A stretch of 64,000 bases of DNA from Desmodus rotundus (lineage: Eukaryota > Chordata > Mammalia > Chiroptera > Phyllostomidae), in NCBI RefSeq assembly GCF_022682495.2, contig NC_071394.1, positions 24,958,470-25,022,469 on the forward strand, read 5' to 3'. The notes below the pieces were generated by a model. That model had not been told where the DNA came from, made no database searches, and was given only the letters and a program-made list of their open reading frames with translations. Below are positions 46,691 through 57,569 of the stretch, in pieces (positions within the stretch are counted from its first letter, which is position 1; each line of letters opens with the position of its first letter). The position numbers and the translations under genes were made by a program.

Positions 46691-46774
46691 TGGGGAAAGT
46701 GGCTGACAGCAAAGGGGGAGGCAAGGGACACATCACAGAGAGCCTTGTTATATAACAGTGAGGAGGAAGAAGAG

Positions 46775-46860
46775 GGTGAGGAGGGCTAAGATTTACTGAG
46801 CACTTGCTACGTGCTGGCACAGTTCTAAGAGTTTTACATTTATTAGCTTATGTAAAACTC
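46775..46860 (-). mobile_element. MIR fragment
   Basis: Text 'atttactgagcacttgctac' and 'agttttacatttattagctt' is the reverse MIR 3' part. Confidence 0.5.
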
Positions 46861-46879
46861 TAGACTAGAGGCCTATTAT

Positions 46880-47030
46880 TGGGGCCATGTAAAGGGGTTT
46901 GTTTTTATTCTGAGCACAACGGGAAATAATTGAGGGATTTTAATCAGTGAGAAACATGACTGAGTTTAAATTATACAAAGGCCCTGCTGCTATGTTGAGG
47001 AGGGACCGCCAGAGACAGACAAGAGTAGAA
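46880..47030 (-). mobile_element. L2 fragment
   Basis: Text 'tttattctgagcacaacggg', 'ttgagggattttaatcagtg' and 'aacatgactgag' follows L2 on the minus strand. Confidence 0.5.
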
Positions 47031-47615
47031 AGGAATCATTACATTCTCAACCACCCTTTTGCTCTTACCCCATAACTTGAAGAATTGTTGTGCATGAAAG
47101 TGACTTCCAATACATGGATGGAACTATTATCGTAAGTTTCAACACAAGTGCAGCAGGAGAGAAAAGCAGAAGGAAAAATGTAAAAACTGTACCATATGAT
47201 GACCTCGTATATAGCTTTATAGGTGAAAAGCCTCTATTGGGATAAGGAGTCAAGTTTGGGGAGGGGAAAAGGATTCTATTGATTCATTGATCTTAGAAGG
47301 AAAGGCTCTTACAGAATAGTGATCAAGTTTACATAAAGAAGGGCTGTTGCAATTATCTTGCAAATCAGAAAAGGATGTTTTTAATGAGCGAAACAGGGCG
47401 GTGTAAGGTGCCCACAATGGCCTAGGAGAGCCAGGCCCGGGCCGTGTGTGGCATTTCTGGGATCTGACACAGTGTGCTGCCCACAGCCAACAATACTGGG
47501 TCATAAACTTGGAAGCTGCTAAGAGAGGACATCTTAAACGTTCTCACCACACACACAAAAATGGCAATCATGTAAGGTGATAGAGGAATTAAGTAACATG
47601 ATTGTGGTAATCATT

Positions 47616-47644
47616 TATATATATACACACACACACACACACAC
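47616..47644. repeat. (TA)n(CA)n microsatellite
   Basis: A short TA run followed by about ten CA units. Confidence 0.9.
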
Positions 47645-48250
47645 GCATATCAAATCAAAACTTGCACAATGTTATTTACCAACTATATATCAATAAAGCT
47701 GGAAAATTCAAGTAAACAGATACATAAGGTAAAATAAATAAGTAACATTAAATTAAATGTAAAACTGTGCAGTACTTGCCCGACTGTGTCGGTGGCACTG
47801 CTGACCTGCTCGCCAAGTCCCGGCAGAAGTGCTGCTTCCTCGGGAGAAACATTAACTTTAACATCTAACACGGGGTTCTTAGACACGCATAATCCAATTT
47901 CAAGACTTTAACTGGCGTGTTTGAGTTACCATCAAGGCCTGTCTACATCAGGATTTCATGGTTTACTTTTTCTCCTTCCATGCTTGATTTAGCAAATTAG
48001 TGACCTTGTAGTTGAGCATGTGTCCGCCATCTTTTTTTCCTTTCTACCTTATATGATGAATTACTTTTTAAAGGACTAAATAAAAAGTCAAAAGGAATGG
48101 CTTTATAGTTGATTTCTTTGGAGATGTGTGACAATTTGGGGGACTCTTCTGATTGTGTTTAAAACTCTTTGCATGGTAGACCAGGGTCCCTGGTTCTAGC
48201 AGTCTTCACTGGGCTCAGAGGACTTTACTGCATCCATCATTCAGATTTAG

Positions 48251-48448
48251 CAGGGGGGCCCACCCTGTGGCCCACGGGCTGCATGCGGTCCAGGGTGGCT
48301 ATGAATGTGGCCCAACCCAGAATTGTAAATTTACTTAAAACTTTTTTTTGCTCATCAATTTTCATTAGTGTTTGTGTATTTAATGTGTGGCCCAAGACAA
48401 CTCTTCTTCCAGTGTGGCCCAGAGCTGCCAAAAGGTTGGACAGCCCTG
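48251..48448. mobile_element. hAT-type nonautonomous DNA transposon
   Basis: Left end 'caggggggcccaccctgtgg'; right end reversed 'cagggctgtccaaccttttg'. Inside are 'cgggctgcatgcggtccagg' and several 'gtggcccaa' repeats. Shared 'ttag' flanks the ends. About 198 bp. Confidence 0.75.
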
Positions 48449-48459
48449 TTAGGGTAAGA

Positions 48460-50650
48460 CATTGGCCTGGAGGAGGCTAGTTAGACAACAGAAAGATCAG
48501 CATGAACTCAAGCCTGTTTATTTCCTTCTGTTAGAGAAACCCTTTTGTTGTGTACAGAGTCAGAGACAGGCTTATTGTTCGGATTGGGAGGAGCGATGAC
48601 GTCATTCCCCACCCCCCACTGCCGTGATTGTTCAGGAATGCACGGCACTGATGTGGTCGGCTGGGTTTCTAAGTGCTTTGCTGGTAAGGGGCTGAGGTGC
48701 GCAGGGACACCCTTGCCTAGACAAGCTTTAGCACTCAGGAAATCTCTGCTCTTCTTTCTCCCATGGTCCCTGAAGTGCACACTAACTCCTTCCCTCTTCC
48801 GTTACTGTTTCTCAAACCCTGTGTTCAGTTGTCTCGTGATTTATCAGTCAAGATTCAGTTACAGAAAACAACTCTCTTTCCCTGGTTTTAGGAGGCAGGG
48901 ATTTCATACAAAACATTGAGGGCTTGAAGAACTTCTGGAAGAGCTGGAGGGACAGGTGCTAGGCTAAGCTCCCCAGGAATGAGCTCCAGATCAGCTGCAC
49001 GGGCTAGCCAGGCCAGGGAATTGCTGTTAAAAAAAAAAAAAAAAAAAAAAAGAAGAGAGACTTAAGATCTTGGTCAAAGCTTTTTGCCACGAACTTGTCA
49101 TTGATTAAATATATGGATTAATATAATTGCTTTATGTTACTGCTGGAGGGGAAAACTGAACTGTGATCTTAGGCCAGTACAACAGGGTCATAGACAAGCA
49201 GCATTAGAGTCTCTGGGAGTGAGTTACAAATGCACAGCTCGGGCCTCCCTACTGAATTGGACGCTCTGGGGTGGAGCCCAGGAATCTGTGCTGTAGAAGT
49301 TCACGGAGTGATTCTGATTCAACAGCAGTGACTAACCTTCCTGCTTTGCCCAGGATTGTTAAAAGAATTCCTGTTGTAAAGCTCCTCCCGGCCCCCCTGG
49401 GCAAGACAGGACAGATGGTTTTCCTTGGATGCTGCTAAATTTTGGGAAATCCATCCTAGGCCATCTGAGGAAGCGCTTGTCAGCAGAGAGCAGGGAGAGC
49501 GTTTGTGAGTCATAGATATGAAGTACAGGGTTATTAAGGCAATGTGACAGTGAAATTCTACTCAAAATAGCTTTCGTTGAAACAGCAAAATGCTCATTGG
49601 CTACTATTTTTCATACACCATAAAAAAAAGAAGGTGCCAAAATTTGGAGCTGAATGACTTTCGAGTGAGTTGTGACAAACTGAGAAAGCCTATGTTGCAG
49701 ATAAATTTTTGTCAAGTCATCCATTCAGTAATATGAAAACTAATGATTTTTCTTTGGTATAACTGAGTTTAATTTTAATTTCAAGTACCCAATCTCCCGC
49801 TAGCATTACTTAATCCTAGCCATTTTAGAGAAAACTCAGTCAAATCATACTTTTCTGATTTTTCAAATCAGGATTATTTTTTCAGTCAGTTCAGGATTTC
49901 ACACCCCACGCCCCAATTCCCTGGATTATGTCTGAATTCCAGGGAGCTTTCACAGAGCCTCAGTGTTGGAGGAGGGGGTGGCATGTGGAAATGTACGTCA
50001 TCCCCACAGGAAATTTCCAGGACATCTGGGTTTTCCATCTGGTGTCTGGTAGTCGGTCCAGGAAGGTCACCCCACATCCCTCTCATCTCAGTCTCAAAGC
50101 ATCTTCAGGCCTGCTGGCCTCTCTCGGCTATTTTTGAGCCCCTCAGAAGGAGTGGGAAGGGCTTGGGAACATACATTCTGGATGCTCCCCCCACTAGTCT
50201 AGGGTCATAGGCCCCCACATACGGTTGTGTCAGGCTGCCATTTGTATTATTGGTATCTCACCACACAGGCCTGGGGAAAGTCCACGAGGCTGTCAACTCC
50301 CAGGTTTTCCCCAAGGAGTAAGGCACAGAACCTCCACTTCTGGATCCCCTAATCTATCTGAGATTTCTCCGGAGGATCTGGTGATGAATCTTAGGGTACA
50401 GGAACCTGCTTGGGGACCCACAATACCCATTTGCTCCTCCCTTCCTCTCCCTCTCTTTATCGCCCAGTCCAAAGGATGTTTATCTCATCTGGGATTAAAA
50501 AAACAAAACAAAACAAAACTTGCTCTTATATAATCAAGGACTAGTCTCAATTTATGTTTATGATATCAACTATATACCTTGAGTTCTTCAGGGATATGGG
50601 AGAGACTGCTGTTTGCAACCCTATACCCATTCTCCTTTTCCACTTTAATA
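48460..50650. other. Intergenic stretch, mostly unassigned
   Basis: Contains a 25-bp poly(A) run at about 49027-49051, perhaps the tail of a degraded retroelement whose body I cannot identify, and a MER5/MER20-like fragment at 49195-49325. Short ORFs show no recognisable domain. Confidence 0.4.
49195..49325. mobile_element. MER5/MER20-like hAT fragment
   Basis: Text 'gaattggacgctctggggtg', 'gcccaggaatctgtgctgta' and 'gagtgattctgattc' matches the MER5/MER20 group; ends eroded. Confidence 0.6.
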
Positions 50651-50654
50651 ACAG

Positions 50655-51070
50655 AGTGTTGATTTTATTTAGGTCAGCTGTGTGCCCTACCAAAGATTAT
50701 ATTTTCTGGGCTCCCTTGCAGCTAAGCATGCCCATGTGACTAAACACTGGCAAATGAAATAAAAGCCTAAGTGCTTTGTGGGACTTCTGTCGTGGCTGCA
50801 TGATCCAGTTCAACAGGAAGGGATACTCTTTGCATTTTCCTGGTTCCTGTTGTCAGATGTGGATGTAATGGTGACTGCTCTCGCAATCATCTTGTACCAG
50901 GAGGCAGTCCTGCAGCTGCAGGCTAGTGCTGGGAGGGAACAAATGCAGGTGGAGTCTGAGTTTCTGAGGACAGGATCAGGTCTTCTGCCAGACTTCTTTT
51001 AGAAGAAAGAGAAGTAAATTTCTATATGTCAGTCTTTTCGTTTCTGTCCTATGAAGAAGCCTAAGTAACT
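50655..51070 (+). mobile_element. Possible MLT1-type LTR relic
   Basis: 'gctcccttgcagctaagcat', 'catgtgactaaacactggca' and a late 'gagaagtaaatttctatatg' resemble MLT1-class LTRs in order and tone. Family assignment is weak. Confidence 0.35.
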
Positions 51071-52100
51071 CTAACAAGGTTAACAAGATTAACAAGGGTG
51101 TTTTTGAAAAGCCTTTTCTCTTGAGCTATTTTCTCTGCCACACATTTCAAGGTCTACATGGAAACCCCAAAGGTAAAACTGGACTCCTTTTGTTCCTTTG
51201 CATTTATATTCCAACAACCCTCTTTTAAGAACCGTGAGGAGGGCATCTTCTTGCTGCCTGGAAGAGTAGAGAGGAAAAAAAAACAATTTAATATTTCAAA
51301 ATGTTGTCCTTATACAAGAAATGTATCCGAGTAGTCACCATGCCTTGGACTAAAGCCTGGGGTTTAGAGCCTTGGAGATCTAAGAGGAGCCCTACAGAGA
51401 TATGAAGAGCTATGAATAAAGTTGACGATATCTAAAAGCGGCTCCTCAGGAGTTTCTTGGAAAGCAGTGGCTGCAAACCATGTATTCTGAATTACCTCTC
51501 CCGGCTGCTACTCAATACCTGAGTGCTAGCCCCTGAACAGCTGAGGAGTTGACATTGGTATCATATTTCTTTGTATCTCCTATTGCATTTCACATTATAC
51601 TTTAGTTAACATTTGCTTATTGATACGGAGCTTGTCAGGTTGCCCCTTCAATGAATGGCCCAAGTATCCACATCATGAATAACTCATCGCTCCTCTGTGT
51701 GGACGCCTAGAGCGAATTCTTCCACCTTAAGGAAGTAATGATTAACTTCCTTAACTAAATGGTTAACTTCCTTAACTAACTTCCTTCCACGGTTAACTAA
51801 ATTAACTTTCTGAAATAGGTGCGTATCACAGGCATGCATATCTATCTTAATTTTATTTTTCTTGCAAGGTTGATTAATTTGCTTACTTAATTTGGTGGTG
51901 TAGATGTGGATTAACTCCAAAATCTAGAGAAATAGAATTAATTCCAGTAAAAGTTCAATTTATATTATAATGCATTCAAATAAAAGTAAAGATATTTGTG
52001 TTTCAACCTCAAGAATGTACTATCCCTTTGAAGATTTACTTCCTCCATTTATTAAACATTCATAAGACATAATTTCAAGTTTGGTGGTAAATAAATTTGA
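51071..52100. other. Intergenic stretch with a short tandem repeat
   Basis: Unassigned apart from irregular repeats of 'ttaacttccttaacta' at about 51732-51810. Confidence 0.4.
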
Positions 52101-52104
52101 TTCT

Positions 52105-52416
52105 TTAATTAGACACCATAGGAACAACCACATTGACAAGGAGGCCATGTGACACGTATTTTTCGGGATAGTCTTGATTTTTCATTGAATTAGTATGTTT
52201 ATGTTCCACCCATGCCACAAAGAATATAGTATCACTCAAAAGAATATCCACAATAATCCCAATAAAATTAAAACACAGAATCAGGATCAAAAAAATAAAG
52301 AGGAAAGTCAAGGTCAGATAAAAGAAAATGTAAGTACATAAAACCCAGGAACCTGAGCCAGCCATTGTTGTTTCCCATTTGACTCTGCGCTTCCGGAGAG
52401 CCAAAGCAAAGGACAA
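52105..52416 (-). other. Hydrophobic ORF of unknown status
   Basis: An open frame of 103 codons. Its first ATG is at 52362, giving an 86-residue reading that begins MAGSGSWVLCTYIFFYLTLT. The first half is one very hydrophobic segment (through LFIFLILILCFNFIGIIVDI), then a soluble end including NQDYPEKYVSHG. No intron or poly(A) tail is visible. It could be a retrocopy of a membrane-protein gene, a microprotein, or chance in T-rich DNA. I do not recognise the family. Confidence 0.25.
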
Positions 52417-52984
52417 AGCGTGGTGTCACATAATTCTCGTTATTAGGAAGAAGGAAGCAGACAACTTCCTCAGGAGGCACATGTTTTGACGTGGCAGAAA
52501 ATTCTCAAAGATATTTATCATTTGGGACTTTATGGGGGCCCTGAGCTACATAGTGGGGGAAATCCTCGACGAAATTCACAAAGTAGCAACTTGTGACTCA
52601 CTTTTCCTTTAAACCAAAGCTGAGGAAATAACTCTTCCTCAAAATTCAGCAAATGACCTCCCACACTGGTGTGCTCAGGAACAATGCTTTGAAGGAAATT
52701 ACTACGAATGTCACTTTAAAAAAATCATGTTCAAACAGTTTGGGACCATGGAGTTAAGTCAAAGCCAAGCAAGGTTTTTTGTTTGTATGTTTATTTCAGG
52801 ATTTCTTGGAAATGTTGACACATTGTCATGCATTGAGGGGGCTGCATGGACTACATGATGCAGTGGTTCTTATTTTACCAGTTTTTCTTCTGAGGTTCAC
52901 TTGTGAGTAATCTCCGAACTCTCTGACACAGTTTGGAAAAGGTGTCCATCATGGTAAACTCACAGAAATGAGAGGGCAGTGCGA

Positions 52985-53560
52985 GGCTTTTGTGTTAAAA
53001 GCATATGCATTGGTGTTGGGCACATTTTGGGACAAATGCTGTATGACATTTATCAGTTGCATTATACAAACTCACTAAGCTTTCATTTCCTCATTCATAA
53101 AATGAGGTGCATTTATTAGAAATGTGTGTGGTACAAGGAATAAAAGTTCTGCCAGAGTTAGGTACAAGCTTATTTTTCTGATATAATAACAAGTCCAGGG
53201 TTGAGCCATCCAGGGCTGATGTAGCTCTTTGTGAATGTTGCCTGGGTCCAGGTTCTCTCTCTCTGTCTTTCTGCTTTGACATCCTTAGCAAGGAAACCTC
53301 TGTCTTCATGCTTGCTGACTCATGGTTGCAAAATGGCTGCCACACCCTCATCCTCACATCAGCATTTCAATCATGAAAAAGGAAGAAAGGGATTTAAATT
53401 ATTTTTGAGTAGCCAATCCACAGTGTCAGCCAAAGGGGGATAATGTGAGACTCTCCCTCAAATAATTGTTTTGAGAATTAAGTGAGATAATGAACATAGA
53501 GTATTTACATAGTGTCTGGTACTAAGGTTCAATAAATATCAGTTATTAACATTCAGAGGT
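52985..53560 (+). mobile_element. MIR SINE split by a later insertion
   Basis: Left part 52985-53115 ('tttcatttcctcattcataa', 'aatgaggtgc') and right part 53465-53560 ('gagaattaagtgagataatg', 'tacatagtgtctggtact', 'ggttcaataaatatcag') form one forward MIR. The 340 bp between (with 'aacaagtccagggttgagcc') looks like a different mammalian repeat, not named. Confidence 0.65.
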
Positions 53561-54027
53561 AGCCTTGGACTCAGTGTGATACAACTGTAGCATTCAGAGT
53601 ACTTGGAAGAGGGAAGAAGAGTCTTCAGCCAATGACTACTAAATCTCCCTTTTCTCAGTGGGGCTTAATAGAAGCACAAGATCAGACTTACACTACCTAC
53701 TATTCTTATAAGACTCTGGAACACCGGCAGGGAGAGGTGCTAGTTGAGAGCAGCTGCTCTAGAAAGCAGACAAGGAGGAGGAAAGCTGGCACCCTATTGC
53801 ACGGGTGAGAGACAGCAGGGCTCTCCCCAGGGAGAGACTCATTCCATCCCTCTAGGGAGGCATGTTATCAGGTTCCTAGGCTAGAATTTGATAAGAAAGC
53901 AATTTTGATGACAAAGCTTGGTCAAATCCAATAAATTTCTATATCACAAAATATAAACGAGATGATTTTGAAAAGTCTTCATTCTAAATGTTCTGTCCCA
54001 TGGTCAGGCCATGGGTATAATGAATAA

Positions 54028-54080
54028 CTGTATAGAGATATGTATAGAGATATACATATGTAAATCTGTAAATGTATAGA
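54028..54080. repeat. Short 'gtatagagata' tandem repeat
   Basis: Units of 'tgtatagagatat' recur three times with drift, the last near 54074. Confidence 0.7.
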
Positions 54081-54319
54081 GATAACATTTTGAAATATTT
54101 ATTAATAAACCTATATAAATCCAATATTATCTTGTAGCCATGTAGATTAATGGGTTTTTTTTTTTTTGAGTCTTTGGGGGACATATTGGAATAAGTACAT
54201 ATATTAGGAGAAATTCATTGGCAATTAGAAAGAAAAGAAAAAAATCACAAAAATAGCTTAGGACTAAACTTCTTCATGGGTAATGAAATCCAGGGAATGA
54301 GGATAGAAATGGCATTGAT

Positions 54320-54600
54320 GATGATGGCTGAGGCTTAATCAACCCCTACTGTGTGCCAGACACTCTTCTAAGTGTTTTGTAGACATATGTCATCAATTCT
54401 AAATGAGTCATCTTCCCCACATTTTTAAATCCATAGCTCACTTAGAGTGACCCCTTCATGTCCAGCACCAGCACTTTGTCTTGACATCAGATCTATGTCA
54501 CTTTGCACTCCTATCATTCTCATTCCACAGATGGGGAAATCGAGCCTAGTGTGAGAGCCACCTGGCTAGTCCCTGATGAGCTGGGATTTGGACAGACTCC
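54320..54600 (-). mobile_element. MIR SINE, interrupted
   Basis: 'ctactgtgtgccagacactc' and 'ttctaagtgttttgtagaca' at the left, and 'attccacagatggggaaatc' to 'gagctgggatttggaca' at the right, are reverse MIR text. About 100 bp of other DNA lies between. Confidence 0.7.
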
Positions 54601-54609
54601 GCCCTCCTC

Positions 54610-55980
54610 CTGACCCTAAGCCCTCAGACCACACTTTACGCTATAAAACATATACTTGTATGTACATAGCTTTTATAAGAAAATTTAACCTTTTCTTTTA
54701 AAAAATATGAATTGGGGATTTATTTCTAATGAGTCAAACACTGCTCTATGGACAGATGAAGTCTGGACTAAATGACCCAAGGTTCTGTTCTGGCTACACA
54801 GTTGTTTTTTTCTAACATCTATCTCCTTTAACAAGAGGGAGGGAAAGCGAGGCAACAATGAGTCATTCCCTGTGCCAGGCCAGCTTCTTATTCTTTGGTG
54901 CTGAGAGGAAAAAGATCTGACCCAGAATCACCGAACTGTTTGACTCTCTCCTCAACTGGTTTCCAACGAAACAATCGGCCGGGCTGTGTTCCACAGGGCT
55001 TGATTTATCTCAACATCGGATCGTTCCCTTTCTTTCCGCTCCTCTCCCCAAACCCACTCTGACCCCTCTGCCCTTTGAATGCTTTGTTCCCCCTCCCTCA
55101 GCCAGTCCAGGCGTATTCTGGCACCTCAAGTTCATTCCCAGAGAAGGTCACACTGAGCCCTCAAAAACTTAATGTGGAGTTTGAGTCATGTTGCGAGCGG
55201 GCTTTTGTTGTCTCCTGGTGGCCCCGGGTGACATCATCTGCCTTCACGGCTTTCATCTCAGGACATTTGGAGAGCAGTCTCAGAGCAATTCCACTTAGGT
55301 GGACAAAACAGGAGTCTGGAGGAGCAGGTGCAGTATCTGGGTTAAATTACCATTTGCCAGAATAAAAGAACGAACGTTATCTTGCTCGACTCAGTAGTTT
55401 CAAGTGGCATTTTGTTCTTTAAAGTCATACACTTTCTACTTTCAGGGGCCCAGGGCAAACTGCCCCCAGATATCCTATGACGGCATATAGTTATTTCAAA
55501 CTAAAACCTCCTGAGAAGCAGCAGGAATGAAAGGAGCTCTCTGACTCTCCTCTGTCCCCGGAAAGCAGGAAATAAATCTCTCGTGATGGGTTCCCTCCCC
55601 ACTCCTGACAGCTGAGGGAGGGCCACCCTATCACAAGAGTTCTAAAATCCAGAGTTGAAAAACCCCCATGTAAACAAACTGGTAGCACCTTTACTAACTT
55701 CCTAAACCCAAACCTGGCTTAGATTCCTTTCTACTGAGTTGTGGGAAAGTGTTCCAAGCGTGGGAAATGTGGCTCAGCCCCCACTCGGAAAAGCCAGTGG
55801 GGAGCGAGGTTGGCAGGCAGGACCCACGTCCATGGATAGGTTCTCCAGTGGGAAATCAGGCCTACATTGTACCTAGGCTGCTATGAGACTTGTTCTTGCT
55901 AAAACTCCCTCACCCTGAATTGAGGCAGCAAATGTTTACTGAGTATCTTTAACTTCCTAAAGTCTGTGCTAAACCTCCTA
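54610..55980. other. Intergenic stretch, repeat-poor
   Basis: I recognise no repeat in about 1.4 kb. GC content is moderate. Short ORFs on both strands lack recognisable domains. Confidence 0.4.
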
Positions 55981-55984
55981 AGTA

Positions 55985-56263
55985 TGGAGTGTGAGCAGTT
56001 TCCCCCTTGAGCTGTAACATCCTTGTCTTTGAAGTAATTAGCAGTATTCTGTCCTTTGTCGTCCTTAAAAGGTAATCACCTGTGGTGAACCTGTGCGTGG
56101 TAAATGAGGATCGCCCTTGGTGTAATGTGCCCAGAAAAACAATAAAAGCCTGTCCAGGCAGGGGTCAGGAGCCCTCTCTCTAACTTGGAGAGCGGCCACG
56201 CAGCCCGTTTTTCTCCACAGGATTTCTGTAGTCCGTGTGTATTTGCATATTGTAACCACAACA
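55985..56263 (+). mobile_element. Endogenous retrovirus LTR, 3' part
   Basis: Contains a poly(A) signal 'aataaaagcctg' (56140) and then 'ccctctctctaacttggaga' and 'tgtaaccacaaca', ending in CA, in the order R to U5. Upstream 'gagcagtttcccccttgagc' may be near its start. No matching duplication or internal genes found. Confidence 0.55.
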
Positions 56264-56840
56264 GATCCTGCTGGCCGGGATCTGCCTCGCTGAGTACTAA
56301 CTTTCTTGGTCCTATCAATTTCTCACGAAGTCATTGTTTCTTTGTCTGAAAAGTATAAAAACATGCCTAGTTTTATGACCTGAGCCTCATTTTCTGATCT
56401 GAGTATCATACTATGATTCTCCTGTGCACAGGTATTATACCATATTTTATTTCTCCTGTTCATCTAGCCTTGTGTCAATTTTATTATTATTAGTCCAACC
56501 ATAAGAACTAAAGAAGGGGGGGTATTCTCCCCCTCCCCAACACCACTGATAGCCACCATTGGAGAACAAGCAAAAAGTTCACAAAGAATAAAACCCAAAT
56601 AATTTATGACATCTAAAAATACGTCAGAAGAAGTTAGATATGTAATTTAAAATAGATTCTATAGTATGGTGTTATAAGATTTAATAATAATAATTATAAT
56701 AAGGCCCAGAATATCCTGAGAGCTGATCATGGAGTTGTGTTTTGCATACTTTAGGTATTACCCACCGCAGAACACACTGAGGTTTGCCCTGGTCTTCTCT
56801 TCCTGTCTACCCTGACCATTCTAAATCTGCCTTCACTTCC

Positions 56841-57045
56841 TTTCTTTCTTTCTTTTATTTTTAGAGAGAGAGGAGAAGGAGGGAGAAAGATGGGGATAGA
56901 AATATCAATGTATAGTTGCCTCTCACACACCCCATACTGGGGACCTGGCCCACAACCCAGGTATGAGCCCTGACTGGGAATCAAACCAGTGACCCTTTGG
57001 TTCACAGGCCGGCATTCAATACACTGAGCTACAGGAGCCAGGGCT
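56841..57045 (-). mobile_element. Ves SINE (bat tRNA-derived)
   Basis: Reverse copy: 'ttctttcttttatttttaga' tail, 'gtatgagccctgactgggaa' block, reversed head 'agccctggctcctgtagctc'. Direct repeat 'cacttcc' on each side (56834 and 57046). Confidence 0.92.
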
Positions 57046-57149
57046 CACTTCCCTTCTAAACAGAAGATCTCTAAGGTTTGTCCTTCTTTTTATGAAGCAG
57101 TATCACTTGAATCTGTTCAAAAATGATCTAATATAAAAGGGTGGAAGAG

Positions 57150-57370
57150 CACAGATATTTGTAACAAACATATTCTGTGCCAGGCAGTTTCACATTTTAC
57201 ATGTCAGTTAACCTCACTTAACTTCGATACAAGTCCATTAAGCAATACCTCATCTTCCTTTTGATGGAGGAGGAAATTTAGGCATAAAATCTTTTAGGCA
57301 ATTCACCCCAACTCTTACCACCAGTAAATGGGAGAATCAAGATTTGAACCAAAGTCTGTCCAACTCCAAA
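57150..57370 (-). mobile_element. MIR SINE
   Basis: Reverse MIR text: 'atattctgtgccaggcagtt', 'tggaggaggaaatttaggca', 'ccagtaaatgggagaatcaa', 'gatttgaac'. Confidence 0.8.
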
Positions 57371-57392
57371 GCCTGTGTTCTTTCTTCTCTAT

Positions 57393-57563
57393 CAGTGGTT
57401 TTCAACCCCGGCCTCAGATCACTGTCACCTGGGGAGCTTCTAAAACTATACCCACACCTTGGCCTCGCCCTAACACACTTCATGAGAATGTCTGAGATCG
57501 GGCCAGGTTGAAGTATTTTTTAAAGCTCCTCTGGTTATTCTGATGTGTAGCAAAGGTTGAAAA
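57393..57563. mobile_element. MER5-like hAT MITE
   Basis: Starts 'cagtggttttcaaccccggc' with 'tcacctggggagcttctaaa' and 'ttattctgatgtgtagcaaa', typical of MER5; right end eroded. Confidence 0.75.
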
Positions 57564-57569
57564 ATCTCT

